Numbered from the stretch's first letter, positions 19,954-28,941 are shown. The stretch: DNA of 64,000 nt from Brevibacterium antiquum (GCF_016107655.1 NZ_JABASX010000001.1:558001-622000); one strand, 5' to 3'. The notes: a model not told the origin generated them from the letters alone. Numbers and translations: made by a program.

Positions 19954-20559
19954 TTGAGCAGAGAGACACTTGACCTGTGGTTCGACACGGCCTGCCCGTG
20001 GGCATGGATGACGTCGCGCTGGGGTCTGGAGGTCGCCAAGGTCCGCGACATCGATGTGAAGTTCCATGTCATGAGCCTGAACATCCTCAACCGGGACAAG
20101 GACATCCCTGCCGACTATCGAGAGCTGATGGATCGTGCTCTGGCACCCATGCGCATCGTCACTGCTGCAATCGCCGAACATGGCGAGGAGTTCACCGAGC
20201 CTCTCTACACTGCGATCGGAACCCGCATCCACCCGGGCGGCGAGAAGGACTTCGACAAGGCCGTCGCCGAGGCGTTGGATGAGGTCGGTCTTCCGGCCGA
20301 CTTGATGAAGTACGGCGAACGCGACGACTATGACGCTGCTCTCCAGGAATCTCATGATGAGGCGCTGGCACTCGTCGGTGACGATGTGGGCACACCGATC
20401 TGCCGAGTGGCCGGGACGGCATTCTTCGGCCCGGTCGTCACCCCCGCGCCGAAGGGCGAGGACGCAGGTCGACTCTTCGACGGAGTTCTTGCAGTCGCCT
20501 CGACTCCTGGCTTCTTCGAGCTCAAACGCACACGCAATCAGGATCCGGTCTTCGACTGA
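19954..20559 (+). CDS. FrnE/Rv2466c-like DsbA-family oxidoreductase with a CPWA active site
   Basis: The 201-residue thioredoxin-fold protein resembles the mycothiol-dependent reductase Rv2466c along its whole length: FDTACPWAWMTSRW, LEVAKVRDI, FHVMSLNILN, DDVGTPICRVAG and FFELKRTR. The active site is Cys14-Pro-Trp-Ala17, so the second cysteine of the usual CPWC is absent and a monothiol mechanism is likely. TTG at 19954 is the chosen start, with GAGGAG 5 bases upstream; GTG 19948 overlaps that site. The gene is divergent from pepN and followed by rpiB. Confidence 0.88.
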   Translation: MSRETLDLWFDTACPWAWMTSRWGLEVAKVRDIDVKFHVMSLNILNRDKDIPADYRELMDRALAPMRIVTAAIAEHGEEFTEPLYTAIGTRIHPGGEKDFDKAVAEALDEVGLPADLMKYGERDDYDAALQESHDEALALVGDDVGTPICRVAGTAFFGPVVTPAPKGEDAGRLFDGVLAVASTPGFFELKRTRNQDPVFD

Positions 20560-20657
20560 GGCGCTGACCTCGACTCACACACGGCCCGAAGCACACACCA
20601 CCACACGCACAGTCTTTCCCGGGCATCTGGCCCCGGACACTTCGAAGGAGTGACCAC

Positions 20658-21131
20658 ATGAAGGTTCATCTCGGCACCGACCACGCAGGATTCGAATTCA
20701 AAGAGGTCCTCAAGGCCCACCTCGGCGAGTCGGGTTACGAGGTCATCGACCACGGCGCGCTCGAATACGACGCACTCGATGACTATCCCGCGTTCTGCAT
20801 CGCCGCGGCACAGGCTGTCGTCGATGACCAGGCAGCGGGTGTTGAGGCCCTCGGCGTCGTCATCGGCGGGTCCGGCAACGGAGAGCAGATCGCTGCGAAC
20901 AAGGTCAAGGGAGCCCGGACCGCCCTGGCTTGGAACACTGACATCGCGAAACTTGCGCGCGAGCACAACAACGCCCAGATCGTGTCGGTGGGCGCCAGGC
21001 AGCACACAGAGGCTGAGTCGATCGCCATCGTCGATGCCTTCCTTTCGGAGCCCTTCTCCGGCGAAGAGCGGCACGAGCGTCGGATTCGGATCATGGACGA
21101 GTACGAGGCCACAGGCAAGGCCGGACTGTGA
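20658..21131 (+). CDS. rpiB: Ribose-5-phosphate isomerase B
   Basis: RpiB interconverts ribose-5-phosphate and ribulose-5-phosphate in the pentose phosphate pathway. The 157-residue protein has GTDHAGFEFK, DYPAFC and GGSGNGEQIAAN. Glu76 in that last motif matches the actinobacterial form, which uses Glu where E. coli uses Cys. The C-terminal extension HERRIRIMDEYE is typical of actinobacteria. AAGGAG lies 8 bases before the ATG. The alcohol dehydrogenase gene follows closely in the same direction. Confidence 0.95.
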   Translation: MKVHLGTDHAGFEFKEVLKAHLGESGYEVIDHGALEYDALDDYPAFCIAAAQAVVDDQAAGVEALGVVIGGSGNGEQIAANKVKGARTALAWNTDIAKLAREHNNAQIVSVGARQHTEAESIAIVDAFLSEPFSGEERHERRIRIMDEYEATGKAGL

Positions 21132-21148
21132 TCAGGGGGGGACACGCT

Positions 21149-22261
21149 GTGAAGATCCGTGGAGCCGTGCTTCGGGACATGGGTGCCCAGCGCCCTTACG
21201 CTCAGACTCGGCCGATGTCATTCGAGGATCTCGAACTCGACGGGCCCGGTCCCGGTGAGGTTCTCATCCGTCTGAGTGCAGCCGGTGTCTGCCATTCCGA
21301 TCTCTCCGTCGTCGACGGCAACCGGCCTCGGCCACTGCCGATGCTGCTCGGGCACGAGGGCGCAGGAATCGTCGAACAGCTCGGTGCAGGTGTCGATGAC
21401 CTGGAGATCGGCGATCAGGTCGTCACCGTGTTCCTGCCGCGCTGCGGCGAATGCGCGAACTGTCTCACGGACGGCAAGCTCCCGTGCACTCCGGGCAGTA
21501 CCACGAACGGTGCGGGAACATTGCCGTTCGACGGACACAAGGTCCGCCTTCACGATGATTCGGGTGCCGAAGTGCTCCACCACCTCGGTGCGTCGGTATT
21601 CGCCTCCCACGCTGTGCTCAATCGCGCCTCCGTCGTCCCGGTGGCCTCGGACGTTCCCGCATCGATCGCGGCAGTGCTCGGCTGCGCGGTCCTCACAGGC
21701 GGGGGAGCGGTTCTCAACGCGGGAGTTCCGGGACCTCAGGACGAGGTCATGATCGTCGGGCTGGGTGGGGTCGGGATGGCTGCCCTGATCACGGCCCTGT
21801 CCATTGAGACGGCCGGCGTCATCGGCGTCGACGCGAATCCGGACAAACTGCTCCGGGCACAGGAACTGGGCGCGGCCGAGGTCTACACTCCCGAGCAGCT
21901 GGGCCAGCGACGGGCACCGATCGTCATCGAATGCGTCGGCCATCCGCGGGCCTTCGAAACCGCGTTCTCCGCGACCGCGGTCGGCGGGAAGACCATCACG
22001 GTGGGCCTGCCTGCCCCGGACGCGCAGTCACACATCACCCCGGTCACTCTCACAGCCGAGGCACGCACCGTCATCGGTTCGTACCTGGGTTCGGCGGTGC
22101 CCAGCCGTGACATTCCCATCTACGCCGATCTGTGGCGGCAGGGCAAACTGCCGGTCGAGGAGCTGGTGTTGGACACAATCGGCCTCGAAGACCTCAATGA
22201 AGCCTTCGACGCTCTGGCGGATGGAACCGTTGTGCGGCAGGTCATCGACTTCCAGCGCTGA
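21149..22261 (+). CDS. Zinc-dependent alcohol dehydrogenase (MDR superfamily)
   Basis: The 370-residue NAD(P)-dependent dehydrogenase has the catalytic zinc ligands in GVCHSDL and LLGHEGAG. The structural zinc loop CGECANCLTDGKLPC follows. A Rossmann motif GLGGVGMAAL and a VDANPDKL binding turn follow in the C-terminal half. It resembles class III/aryl alcohol dehydrogenases; the substrate is unknown. I chose GTG 21149 because AGGGGGG lies 7 bases upstream; a GTG at 21128 overlaps rpiB. The last 20 bases overlap the convergent sugar dehydrogenase gene. Confidence 0.9.
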   Translation: MKIRGAVLRDMGAQRPYAQTRPMSFEDLELDGPGPGEVLIRLSAAGVCHSDLSVVDGNRPRPLPMLLGHEGAGIVEQLGAGVDDLEIGDQVVTVFLPRCGECANCLTDGKLPCTPGSTTNGAGTLPFDGHKVRLHDDSGAEVLHHLGASVFASHAVLNRASVVPVASDVPASIAAVLGCAVLTGGGAVLNAGVPGPQDEVMIVGLGGVGMAALITALSIETAGVIGVDANPDKLLRAQELGAAEVYTPEQLGQRRAPIVIECVGHPRAFETAFSATAVGGKTITVGLPAPDAQSHITPVTLTAEARTVIGSYLGSAVPSRDIPIYADLWRQGKLPVEELVLDTIGLEDLNEAFDALADGTVVRQVIDFQR

Positions 22262-23483
22262 GGTCGGAAGGAATGCGGAGGATCCGGTCGTCGCCGTCGG
22301 CCGGATCTCCGCGCCCGTCGGTGTTGTTCGTCAGGATCCATACCTCGCCACTCGGTGTCGTCACCACATCACGCAGACGACCGAACTCACCGGCGTAGGA
22401 AACTTCGGCCGTGGCGACATCCGCCAATGGCACGGTCCGAAGGACCTGCCCGCGAAGGTTCGCGATGAGGATTGTGTCGTGGCTGATGGCGATTCCACTC
22501 GGGCTGGCCTGGTCGGGGCTCCACTGCTGGACCGGATCGATGAAATCATCGTCACCGGCGCTCTCTGAGATCCCTTCGACCTCCGGCCAGCCGTAGTTGC
22601 CGCCGGCCTCGATGATGTTGAGCTCATCCCAGGTGTCCTGGCCGAACTCGCTGGCATACATAGTCCCGGCCTCGTCCCAGGCCAATCCCTGCGGGTTGCG
22701 GTGCCCATAGGAGTAGACGAGGGAATCGTCGAAGGGGTTGTCCTCGGGCACACTGCCATCGGGTGTCATCCGCAGAATCGAACCCGAGAGCGACTCACGT
22801 TCCTGTGCGGCACTCTGGTCGCCGGCGTCGCCGACCGTTGCATAGAGCATTCCGTCTGGGCCGAAGGCCAGGCGCCCACCGTTGTGGAATCCGGCCTTGG
22901 CGATGCCGGAGACGATCGTCTCCGGCGAGCCGAGTTCGATCCCATCGGAACCGCGCGTGATCGGAAAGCGCTGAATTCGGTTGTCCGATTCGGCCGTGAA
23001 GTAGGCATAGAGACTGTCGCCGCGGACGCTCAGTCCCAAGAGACCACCCTCACCCGAGGCGGAGACGCCCGTAACCGTGGCGACCTCCCTGACGTCTGTC
23101 GGGCGCTGAGAGTCGATTTCGAGGATCCGAGCGGATTCCCGTTCACTGACCAGAGCAGTTTCCTCATAGAAGGCAACCGACCATGGGGCCTCGAGGTTCT
23201 GCGTCACCACCTCCGACTCGGCATCGGGCCGGCTGTCCTCATCGGCCCCGTTGCCGTTCTGCGAAGCGGGAGCCGTCGAGCCTGCTGAGGGTGAATCTGA
23301 GAGGGGCGTATCTCCCTGATCGGAGTTGCAGCCGCTCAGCGCCAGCATGAGTGTCGTCGCGATAGCGGCGCGTCTCCCAGCGGTGGCAGCAGCACGGTCC
23401 CCGATCTGTGGCGCGAGGTGGTGGGCACCCGTGCATGGTGGCACCTTGTGGAGGAGGGGTCTGTCGTGTCGTCGGATCGGCAT
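22242..23483 (-). CDS. PQQ-type soluble glucose/sorbosone dehydrogenase lipoprotein
   Basis: The product of about 413 residues is an exported six-bladed beta-propeller of the GSDH family. A lipobox LMLALSGC follows an unusually long N-terminal stretch of about 45 residues, so the true start may lie later than ATG 23483. After a Ser/Gly/Asp linker the domain shows LEAPWSVAF, GEGGLLGLSV, NGGRLAFGPDGMLYATVGDAG, YSYGHRNPQGLAWD and GGNYGWPE, which are family signatures. PQQ synthesis genes are not in view. The 3' end overlaps the convergent dehydrogenase gene by 20 bases. Confidence 0.88.
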   Translation of the reverse strand: MPIRRHDRPLLHKVPPCTGAHHLAPQIGDRAAATAGRRAAIATTLMLALSGCNSDQGDTPLSDSPSAGSTAPASQNGNGADEDSRPDAESEVVTQNLEAPWSVAFYEETALVSERESARILEIDSQRPTDVREVATVTGVSASGEGGLLGLSVRGDSLYAYFTAESDNRIQRFPITRGSDGIELGSPETIVSGIAKAGFHNGGRLAFGPDGMLYATVGDAGDQSAAQERESLSGSILRMTPDGSVPEDNPFDDSLVYSYGHRNPQGLAWDEAGTMYASEFGQDTWDELNIIEAGGNYGWPEVEGISESAGDDDFIDPVQQWSPDQASPSGIAISHDTILIANLRGQVLRTVPLADVATAEVSYAGEFGRLRDVVTTPSGEVWILTNNTDGRGDPADGDDRILRIPSDLSAGSR

Positions 23484-23613
23484 CGGCGGCGCACCTTTCG
23501 GCCTCGGCAGTCTGCGAGCCTGCCTTCCCATTGTCCCCTGTACTGACGAAAGATGGGAGGCGAGAGAATCATGAGACTGAGTTCAGCACGCGGCAGTAGT
23601 GGGCCATAGATAC

Positions 23614-23650
23614 GAAGAAAGCCGCCCGGACATTCAGTCCGAACGGCTTC
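23614..23650 (-). terminator. Terminator of tRNA-Pro
   Basis: Read on the minus strand, GAAGCCGTTCGGAC pairs with GTCCGGGCGGCTTT around a short AT-rich loop and is followed by CTTCG. It lies 8 bases past the tRNA 3' end. Confidence 0.75.
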
Positions 23651-23657
23651 ACTATCG

Positions 23658-23731
23658 TCGGGATGACAGGATTTGAACCTGCGACCCTCTGTTCCCAAAA
23701 CAGATGCGCTACCAAGCTGCGCCACATCCCG
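23658..23731 (-). tRNA. tRNA-Pro (anticodon TGG)
   Basis: The 74-base cloverleaf has acceptor CGGGATG/CATCCCG, D arm GCGC/GCGC, anticodon stem TCTGT/ACAGA around TTTGGGA, T arm GCAGG/CCTGT and discriminator A. Anticodon TGG reads proline codons. CCA is not encoded. Confidence 0.95.
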
Positions 23732-23865
23732 CGACGTAGACAATCTAACCACAGGCAGGGGTCAAGATGCACATCGATTCGGCTCCCCATCGCGAATGGG
23801 ATGCAGGTCACAGGCCGCACGTGAAGTCGCAACAGGCGGTGTGACTCAGCTCATCTTCGGTCGAT

Positions 23866-23895
23866 TTGGCGGCCGGTGCGGATGTCGACTATAGT
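23866..23895 (+). promoter_or_regulatory. Promoter of tRNA-Gly
   Basis: A -35 TTGGCG (23866-23871) and a -10 TATAGT (23890-23895) are separated by 18 bases. The tRNA begins 14 bases after the -10 box. Confidence 0.65.
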
Positions 23896-23909
23896 CGTTA
23901 ACGCAACAC

Positions 23910-23980
23910 GGGGATGTAGCTCAATGGTAGAGCCTCAGTCTTCCAAACTGATGGTGCGGGTTCGATTCCCGTCATCCCCT
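23910..23980 (+). tRNA. tRNA-Gly (anticodon TCC)
   Basis: The 71-base cloverleaf has acceptor GGGGATG/CATCCCC, D arm GCTC/GAGC, anticodon stem TCAGT/ACTGA around CTTCCAA, T arm GCGGG/CCCGT and discriminator T. Anticodon TCC reads glycine codons. CCA is not encoded. Confidence 0.95.
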
Positions 23981-23986
23981 CCGCTT

Positions 23987-24019
23987 CCCGGTCGGACCAT
24001 ACGGTCCGGCCGGGTCTTT
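23987..24019 (+). terminator. Terminator of tRNA-Gly
   Basis: Twelve-base arms (23987-23998 and 24003-24014, one G-U) enclose ATAC and are followed by TCTTT. Confidence 0.8.
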
Positions 24020-24175
24020 CGGTTCCTGAACGATCTGTCGACCGCAGCACGGTGGGCTCCGGTAGAATCGCCTCCTGCCCAGCACCATGTGCCCGGGTAC
24101 CCGCATCAATTCTGCACGACCGAGGCGGCACCATTCACAGCTGATGGTGGCCCACGGCAGAAAGCCAGTTCCCAC

Positions 24176-25549
24176 ATGAGTCCCGAGCCCCAGCAGCGTC
24201 GAGTGCCCTGGCCCCGGCTGAACCGCCGACAGGTCCTCACCGGTGCACTCGCAGGGGCAGGTCTCCTCGGCGCAGGCTTCGCGACGTCCTCAGGCACCGA
24301 CATTCTCGCTCAGGCGGGCCGGAGTGATCCCCTCCGCTCCGCCACCGTCGCCTTCACCTCTGGGACCTCGCGCGAAGGCATCGGCATCGAGATGGTGCAG
24401 CGCTTGGCGCCGAACTCACGTGTCATGCCCGGAATAGAAGACCTAGGGCCGGCGGCACGGCAGCAGCAATTCCTGGACCGGTGCACTGCATGGATCACGC
24501 AGCTGCCCGATCATCGTCGCGATCTTGCCACCTCGGCGCTTCTCGATCTGTGGGTACTCACCGACTCCCTGCCGGCGACGGTGGCCAGCTGGGACCAGCC
24601 GTGGCGATACATCTGGCCGCGGGATGCAGCGTTCGCTGCGGTTGCTCTGGCCCGAGTCGGAATGGTCGACCTGGCGTGGCAGCACCTTCTTCACCTGCAG
24701 TCGCTGCAGTCGCAGGACGGGTCATTCGCGGCACGGTTCACCCCTGACCTCGGGCTGGCCCCGGACGAACGCCCATCTCAGTTCGACGCTCTTGGGCTCC
24801 TGCTCTGGGCCGTCAGCGACGTTCATGCTGTCGGGGCCCGGACCACGGGGCGAAAGGACGGAGCGGTCACCCTCGAGACGATGGCACCGATGCTGCGTCG
24901 TTCTTCCCGGCGCCTGCTCCACCTCACCGAGCGGGGCACAGTCCTGCCCCCGGTGTCGTCCGACTACTGGGAAGTCAGCGAATCCCAAGTCACGCTCGGC
25001 ACTGCAGGACCCACACTGCTGGGCCTGCAGGCACTCGTCAGGCTGGCTGAGCACAGCAGCGGACTATGGGATCACATCGATGGGGGAGCCGAGGCACTCG
25101 GGGACAGCTGCAATGCATTCGAAGCGACATTCTCTCGAACATTCATCGCCAATGGGCTGCAGCGCTACCCGACCTCAGGAGGACTCGATTCGGCGGTAGC
25201 CTATCTGCCCGCGGCCGGAGCGGGCCTGGACCTTGGAGAATCGACCCTTGACCACGTTTGGGAGCGACTTCGCCAACCCGCCGGCGGGATCAAACCGGGG
25301 CACGGGTGGATCTTCGATCACACGAGCTGGACCCCGTCGACATCACTCATGGGAGTCGGGTTCGCCCGCATCGGCGCCACAGCACAGGCCGATGGGGTGC
25401 TCGACTGGTTGGGCAGCCATCGCACGCAAGCCGGCTCCTTTCCCGAGAAGGTCAGTGCAGAAGGCGCGGCAGTGTCCGTGGCGCCTCTGTCGTGGACGGC
25501 ATCCAATGTGATCATCACTCTTGACGAGCTTCATCGCGCCCGACCCTGA
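24176..25549 (+). CDS. Tat-exported glycoside hydrolase family 15-like protein
   Basis: The 457-residue protein starts with a twin-arginine type signal (NRRQVLTGALAGAGLLGAG, residues 17-35). The mature (alpha/alpha)6-like part has WDQPWRYIWPRDAAFAAVAL, the GH15 substrate-site signature, then SDYWEVSESQVTLGTAGP and GHGWIFDHTSW. Glucoamylase- or trehalase-like activity is possible, but the general acid/base pair cannot be assigned with confidence. ATG 24176 has a weak ribosome site. It is a single gene after tRNA-Gly and ends about 255 bases before tig. Confidence 0.8.
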   Translation: MSPEPQQRRVPWPRLNRRQVLTGALAGAGLLGAGFATSSGTDILAQAGRSDPLRSATVAFTSGTSREGIGIEMVQRLAPNSRVMPGIEDLGPAARQQQFLDRCTAWITQLPDHRRDLATSALLDLWVLTDSLPATVASWDQPWRYIWPRDAAFAAVALARVGMVDLAWQHLLHLQSLQSQDGSFAARFTPDLGLAPDERPSQFDALGLLLWAVSDVHAVGARTTGRKDGAVTLETMAPMLRRSSRRLLHLTERGTVLPPVSSDYWEVSESQVTLGTAGPTLLGLQALVRLAEHSSGLWDHIDGGAEALGDSCNAFEATFSRTFIANGLQRYPTSGGLDSAVAYLPAAGAGLDLGESTLDHVWERLRQPAGGIKPGHGWIFDHTSWTPSTSLMGVGFARIGATAQADGVLDWLGSHRTQAGSFPEKVSAEGAAVSVAPLSWTASNVIITLDELHRARP

Positions 25550-25804
25550 CTCGAGCTGCAGGTGCCTTCGCAGCGGCATGTGTTCACGGTGATTGGCTCA
25601 GCGCTCCATCAGAACCGGCATCGATTGCGCTCCTCGCGAACTCCGGGCCCGCGGTGGCCCGCCTGTTTCGTGTTTTGTCCCGTGTTTCGCGTAATATGGG
25701 TGACTGCGTCTTGCGGACGTGCGCGATCTCATCGTGGACTTTCGCTCCCTCCAGGTCACCAGATGACCGATTATGCATGACTGTCGAAATTGAAAGGTCG
25801 CACT

Positions 25805-27154
25805 GTGAAGAGCTCCGTCGAGCAACTCGACCCCACGCGGGTCAAGATCAGCGTGGATGTCCCATACGCCGAACTCAAGCCGAGCATCGACGAGGCATAC
25901 AAGACCATCGGTGGCCAGGTCACCATTCCGGGCTTCCGGCAGGGCAAGGTCCCTGCGCGCATCATCGATCAGCGCGTTGGCCGACCCGCAGTGATCCAGG
26001 AGGCCGTGAACAACGGTCTTGACGGGTTCTACCGCGAGGCTGTCGAAGAGCACGATCTCAAGCCATTGGGCCAGCCCGAGGTCGAGATCTCCGAGGTTCC
26101 CGGCCTCGACGGCGCCGAAGACGGCGACCTGACCTTCACTGTCGAGGTCGACGTGCGCCCCACGATCGAACTGCCCGCCTACGACACCATCAGTGTCGAG
26201 GTCGACCCGATCGAGGTCACCGATGAAGACGTCGACGCCGAGCTTGAGCAGCTGCGCACTCGCTTCGGTACGCTGAGCTCCGTTGACCGTCCTGCAGCCA
26301 AGGACGACTTCGTGACCCTCGACCTCGTCGCCACCATCGACGGCGAAGAGATCGACACTGCCTCCGACATCTCCTACCAGGTCGGTGCCGGGACCATGCT
26401 CGATGGCATGGACGAAGCACTTGACGGTCTGTCGGCAGACGAGACCACCACCTTCGAGACCACCTTCGCAGGCGGAGAGCACGCCGGTGAAACCGGAACA
26501 GTCTCCATCACACTCAGCGCGGTCAAGGTTCGCGAACTTCCAGAGGCTGACGATGACTTCGCCCAGCTGGCCAGCGAATTCGACACGATCGACGAGCTGC
26601 GTACGGATCTGCGCGAGCAGGCCGCGAAGCAGAAGGAGACCGACCAGGGTGCTCAGGCACGCGACAAGGTCCTCGAATCACTGATCGAGACCCTCAACGT
26701 GCCCGTTCCTGAGAAGGTCGTCACCGACGAGGTTGAGCGTCACCTCGAGTCCGAGAGCCGCGTGGATGACGATGAGCACCGCAAGGAGGTCACCGAAGAG
26801 ACCGAGCGCAATCTCCGCACTCAGTTCATCCTCGACTCGATCGCCGAGGCCGAAGAGGTCGAGGTGACACAGCCCGAGCTCATCGAATACCTCATCTCTG
26901 CGTCACAGCAGTACGGCATGAACCCGAATGAGTTCGCGCAGATGCTCGACAGCTCCGGACAGGTCAACGCACTGGTCGGAGAGGTCACACGCCGCAAGGC
27001 CCTGGCCGCTGCTCTCGCCGGTGCTGTCGTCAAGGACACTGCAGGCAACGTCGTCGATATGGAGGAGTTCACCTCTCCAGCTGAGGAAGAGGCGCCTGAG
27101 GGCGCCGATGACTCAGACGATGCCGTCGCAGCCGAAGGCGACGACGAGAACTGA
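25805..27154 (+). CDS. tig: Trigger factor (ribosome-associated chaperone and PPIase)
   Basis: Trigger factor binds the ribosomal exit tunnel and shields nascent chains. The 449-residue protein has the N-terminal domain with the ribosome-binding signature GFRQGKVPARII. A FKBP-like domain follows (about 160-240; KDDFVTLDLVATIDGE, GAGTMLDGMDEAL), then the helical C-terminal chaperone domain and an acidic tail (EEEAPEGADDSDD). GTG 25805 has AAAGG 7 bases upstream. A terminator separates it from clpP1P2, the usual downstream neighbours. Confidence 0.96.
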   Translation: MKSSVEQLDPTRVKISVDVPYAELKPSIDEAYKTIGGQVTIPGFRQGKVPARIIDQRVGRPAVIQEAVNNGLDGFYREAVEEHDLKPLGQPEVEISEVPGLDGAEDGDLTFTVEVDVRPTIELPAYDTISVEVDPIEVTDEDVDAELEQLRTRFGTLSSVDRPAAKDDFVTLDLVATIDGEEIDTASDISYQVGAGTMLDGMDEALDGLSADETTTFETTFAGGEHAGETGTVSITLSAVKVRELPEADDDFAQLASEFDTIDELRTDLREQAAKQKETDQGAQARDKVLESLIETLNVPVPEKVVTDEVERHLESESRVDDDEHRKEVTEETERNLRTQFILDSIAEAEEVEVTQPELIEYLISASQQYGMNPNEFAQMLDSSGQVNALVGEVTRRKALAAALAGAVVKDTAGNVVDMEEFTSPAEEEAPEGADDSDDAVAAEGDDEN

Positions 27155-27186
27155 TTTCTTACCGCTTCGGCGGTGACAGAGCCGAC

Positions 27187-27223
27187 AACGGTGGGCACGG
27201 GAATTATTCCGTGCCCACCGTTT
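27187..27223 (+). terminator. Intrinsic terminator after tig
   Basis: AACGGTGGGCACGG (27187-27200) pairs with CCGTGCCCACCGTT (27209-27222) around an AT-rich loop and runs into TTCGC. Confidence 0.8.
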
Positions 27224-27310
27224 CGCATAGGTGCATCAGACGGCCGCAGCCAGGCGCGGGTCTCATCCGGCACGAATCTTTCCAGCAGGCGCGGGCTAAT
27301 CCGGTGCCCG

Positions 27311-27328
27311 ATCACGCTGATGGCGAAC
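27311..27328 (+). promoter_or_regulatory. Candidate ClgR operator upstream of clpP1P2
   Basis: ATCACGCTGATGGCGAAC fits, at every position, the corynebacterial ClgR consensus as I remember it (WNNWCGCYNANRGCGWWS). It is 83 bases before the clpP1 start, where an activator of the clpP1P2 promoter would bind. The assignment rests on motif match and gene context; clgR itself is not in the window. Confidence 0.65.
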
Positions 27329-27410
27329 ACAGGCGTTCCGACGGACTAAATCCGACCGGTGAGCAGTTAGAGTCCATATCAAGCCAACCAAAGACCAACA
27401 GGAGTGAAAC

Positions 27411-28022
27411 GTGAGCGCACATGAAATGACAGCGCCCGTCGGCCTCGACGCCGGTGGGGCAATGGGTCTCGATGACCATATTTTCAACCGCCTGCTCAAA
27501 GAGCGCATCATCTGGCTCGGTTCGGAAGTGCGTGACTCCAACGCCAACGCGATCTGTGCCCAGATGATGCTGCTGGCGGCAGAGGACCCCGACGCAGACA
27601 TCTCGCTGTACATCAACTCCCCGGGTGGCTCGGTCACCGCGGGAATGGCGATCTACGACACCATGCAGTACATCAAGCCGGATGTCTCCACCGTCGCAAT
27701 GGGAATGGCCGCATCAATGGGGCAGTTCCTGCTGTCATCCGGTGCACCAGGGAAGCGGTTCGCCACCCCTCACGCCCGTATTCTCATGCACCAGCCTTTG
27801 GGCGGAATCGGCGGCACCGCCACCGACATCAAGATCCAGGCAGAGCTCATCCTGCACATGAAGAAGCAGATGGCAGAGCTCACCGCCGAACAGACAGGCA
27901 AGACCCTGGAACAGATCCTCAAGGACAACGACCGCGACCACTGGTTCACCGCCGAAGAAGCACTGGAATACGGCTTCATCGACAAGATGGTGACCCGTTC
28001 GTCCGACGTCACCGACAACTGA
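27411..28022 (+). CDS. clpP1: ATP-dependent Clp protease proteolytic subunit 1
   Basis: ClpP1 forms mixed heptameric rings with ClpP2 and degrades proteins fed in by ClpX or ClpC. The 203-residue protein has the catalytic triad Ser102 (GMAASMGQF), His127 (LMHQPLGG) and Asp176 (DRDHWF). AGGAG lies 7 bases before the GTG start. clpP2 follows after 17 bases. Actinobacteria normally carry this two-gene arrangement. A ClgR-like operator lies upstream. Confidence 0.96.
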   Translation: MSAHEMTAPVGLDAGGAMGLDDHIFNRLLKERIIWLGSEVRDSNANAICAQMMLLAAEDPDADISLYINSPGGSVTAGMAIYDTMQYIKPDVSTVAMGMAASMGQFLLSSGAPGKRFATPHARILMHQPLGGIGGTATDIKIQAELILHMKKQMAELTAEQTGKTLEQILKDNDRDHWFTAEEALEYGFIDKMVTRSSDVTDN

Positions 28023-28039
28023 GTGGGAGTCAAGGAAGA

Positions 28040-28690
28040 ATGAATTCAATGAACTTTATGCCAGGGTCCACCGCCGGCAACATGCCGCAGTCCCGCTACG
28101 TCATGCCCCAGTTCGAAGAGCGGACTCCCTACGGCTTCAAACGCCAGGATCCCTACACGAAGCTCTTCGACGATCGCGTGATCTTCTTGGGCGTCCAGGT
28201 TGACGACACGAGCGCCGACGACGTGATGGCGCAGCTCCTGGTCCTCGAATCACAGGACCCTGATCGTGATATCACGCTCTACATCAATTCGCCGGGCGGT
28301 TCCTTCACTGCGATGACTGCCATCTACGACACGATGCAGTACATCAAGCCGGAGATCCAGACCGTCTGCCTCGGTCAGGCCGCCTCGGCTGCTGCCGTAC
28401 TGCTGGCAGCCGGCACTCCTGGCAAGCGTCTGGCTCTGCCCAACGCTCGAGTCCTCATCCACCAGCCTGCGATGGAGGGCCAGGGCCAGGGACAGGCTTC
28501 GGACATCGAGATCCAGGCCGCAGAGGTATTCCGGATGCGCCAGTGGCTGGAGACGACCTTGTCGGGTCACTCCAACAAGTCACCGGAGCAGGTCTCCAAC
28601 GACATCGAACGTGACCTCTTCCTCACCGCCGAACAGGCGAAGGACTACGGTCTCGTCGATCAGGTTCTGACCTCTCGCAAGGCGGTCTGA
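28040..28690 (+). CDS. clpP2: ATP-dependent Clp protease proteolytic subunit 2
   Basis: This partner of ClpP1 has 216 residues and catalytic Ser116 (GQAASAAAV), His141 (IHQPAMEG) and Asp192 (IERDLF). The N-terminus is about 25 residues longer than in ClpP1, consistent with a propeptide that is trimmed on assembly. AAGGAAG lies just before the ATG; a second in-frame ATG is 3 codons later. A strong hairpin after the gene separates it from clpX. Confidence 0.96.
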   Translation: MNSMNFMPGSTAGNMPQSRYVMPQFEERTPYGFKRQDPYTKLFDDRVIFLGVQVDDTSADDVMAQLLVLESQDPDRDITLYINSPGGSFTAMTAIYDTMQYIKPEIQTVCLGQAASAAAVLLAAGTPGKRLALPNARVLIHQPAMEGQGQGQASDIEIQAAEVFRMRQWLETTLSGHSNKSPEQVSNDIERDLFLTAEQAKDYGLVDQVLTSRKAV

Positions 28691-28703
28691 GACACACGAA
28701 CAT

Positions 28704-28742
28704 CTTCGGGCCCGGACAGCCATCGGCTGTCCGGGCCCGAAG
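28704..28742 (+). terminator. Strong hairpin terminator after clpP2
   Basis: Eighteen-base perfect arms (28704-28721 and 28725-28742) surround a 3-base loop. There is no T tract. Confidence 0.75.
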
Positions 28743-28878
28743 CGGTCTGTGCTGCGAAGTTGCCACCTGGTGCGGCGCCGAGTAGTTTGGGCCTTCTCAG
28801 CAGCATGGGTGCGTCCATCTTCTCCGACACACCGAATGGCGGTTCTGGCCGCTCATGTCAGTCCCGTATGGGAAGCTA

Positions 28879-28908
28879 TTGAGGTACAGGAAACACGAGC
28901 GGTAGAGT
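28879..28908 (+). promoter_or_regulatory. Candidate clpX promoter
   Basis: A -35 TTGAGG (28879-28884) and a -10 TAGAGT (28903-28908) are spaced 18 bases apart. They lie 33 bases before the clpX start and after the clpP2 terminator, so clpX can be transcribed independently. Confidence 0.5.
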
Positions 28909-28941
28909 TGGGGCCAGGTGCCCCGGCGGAAGGTTGTGACA

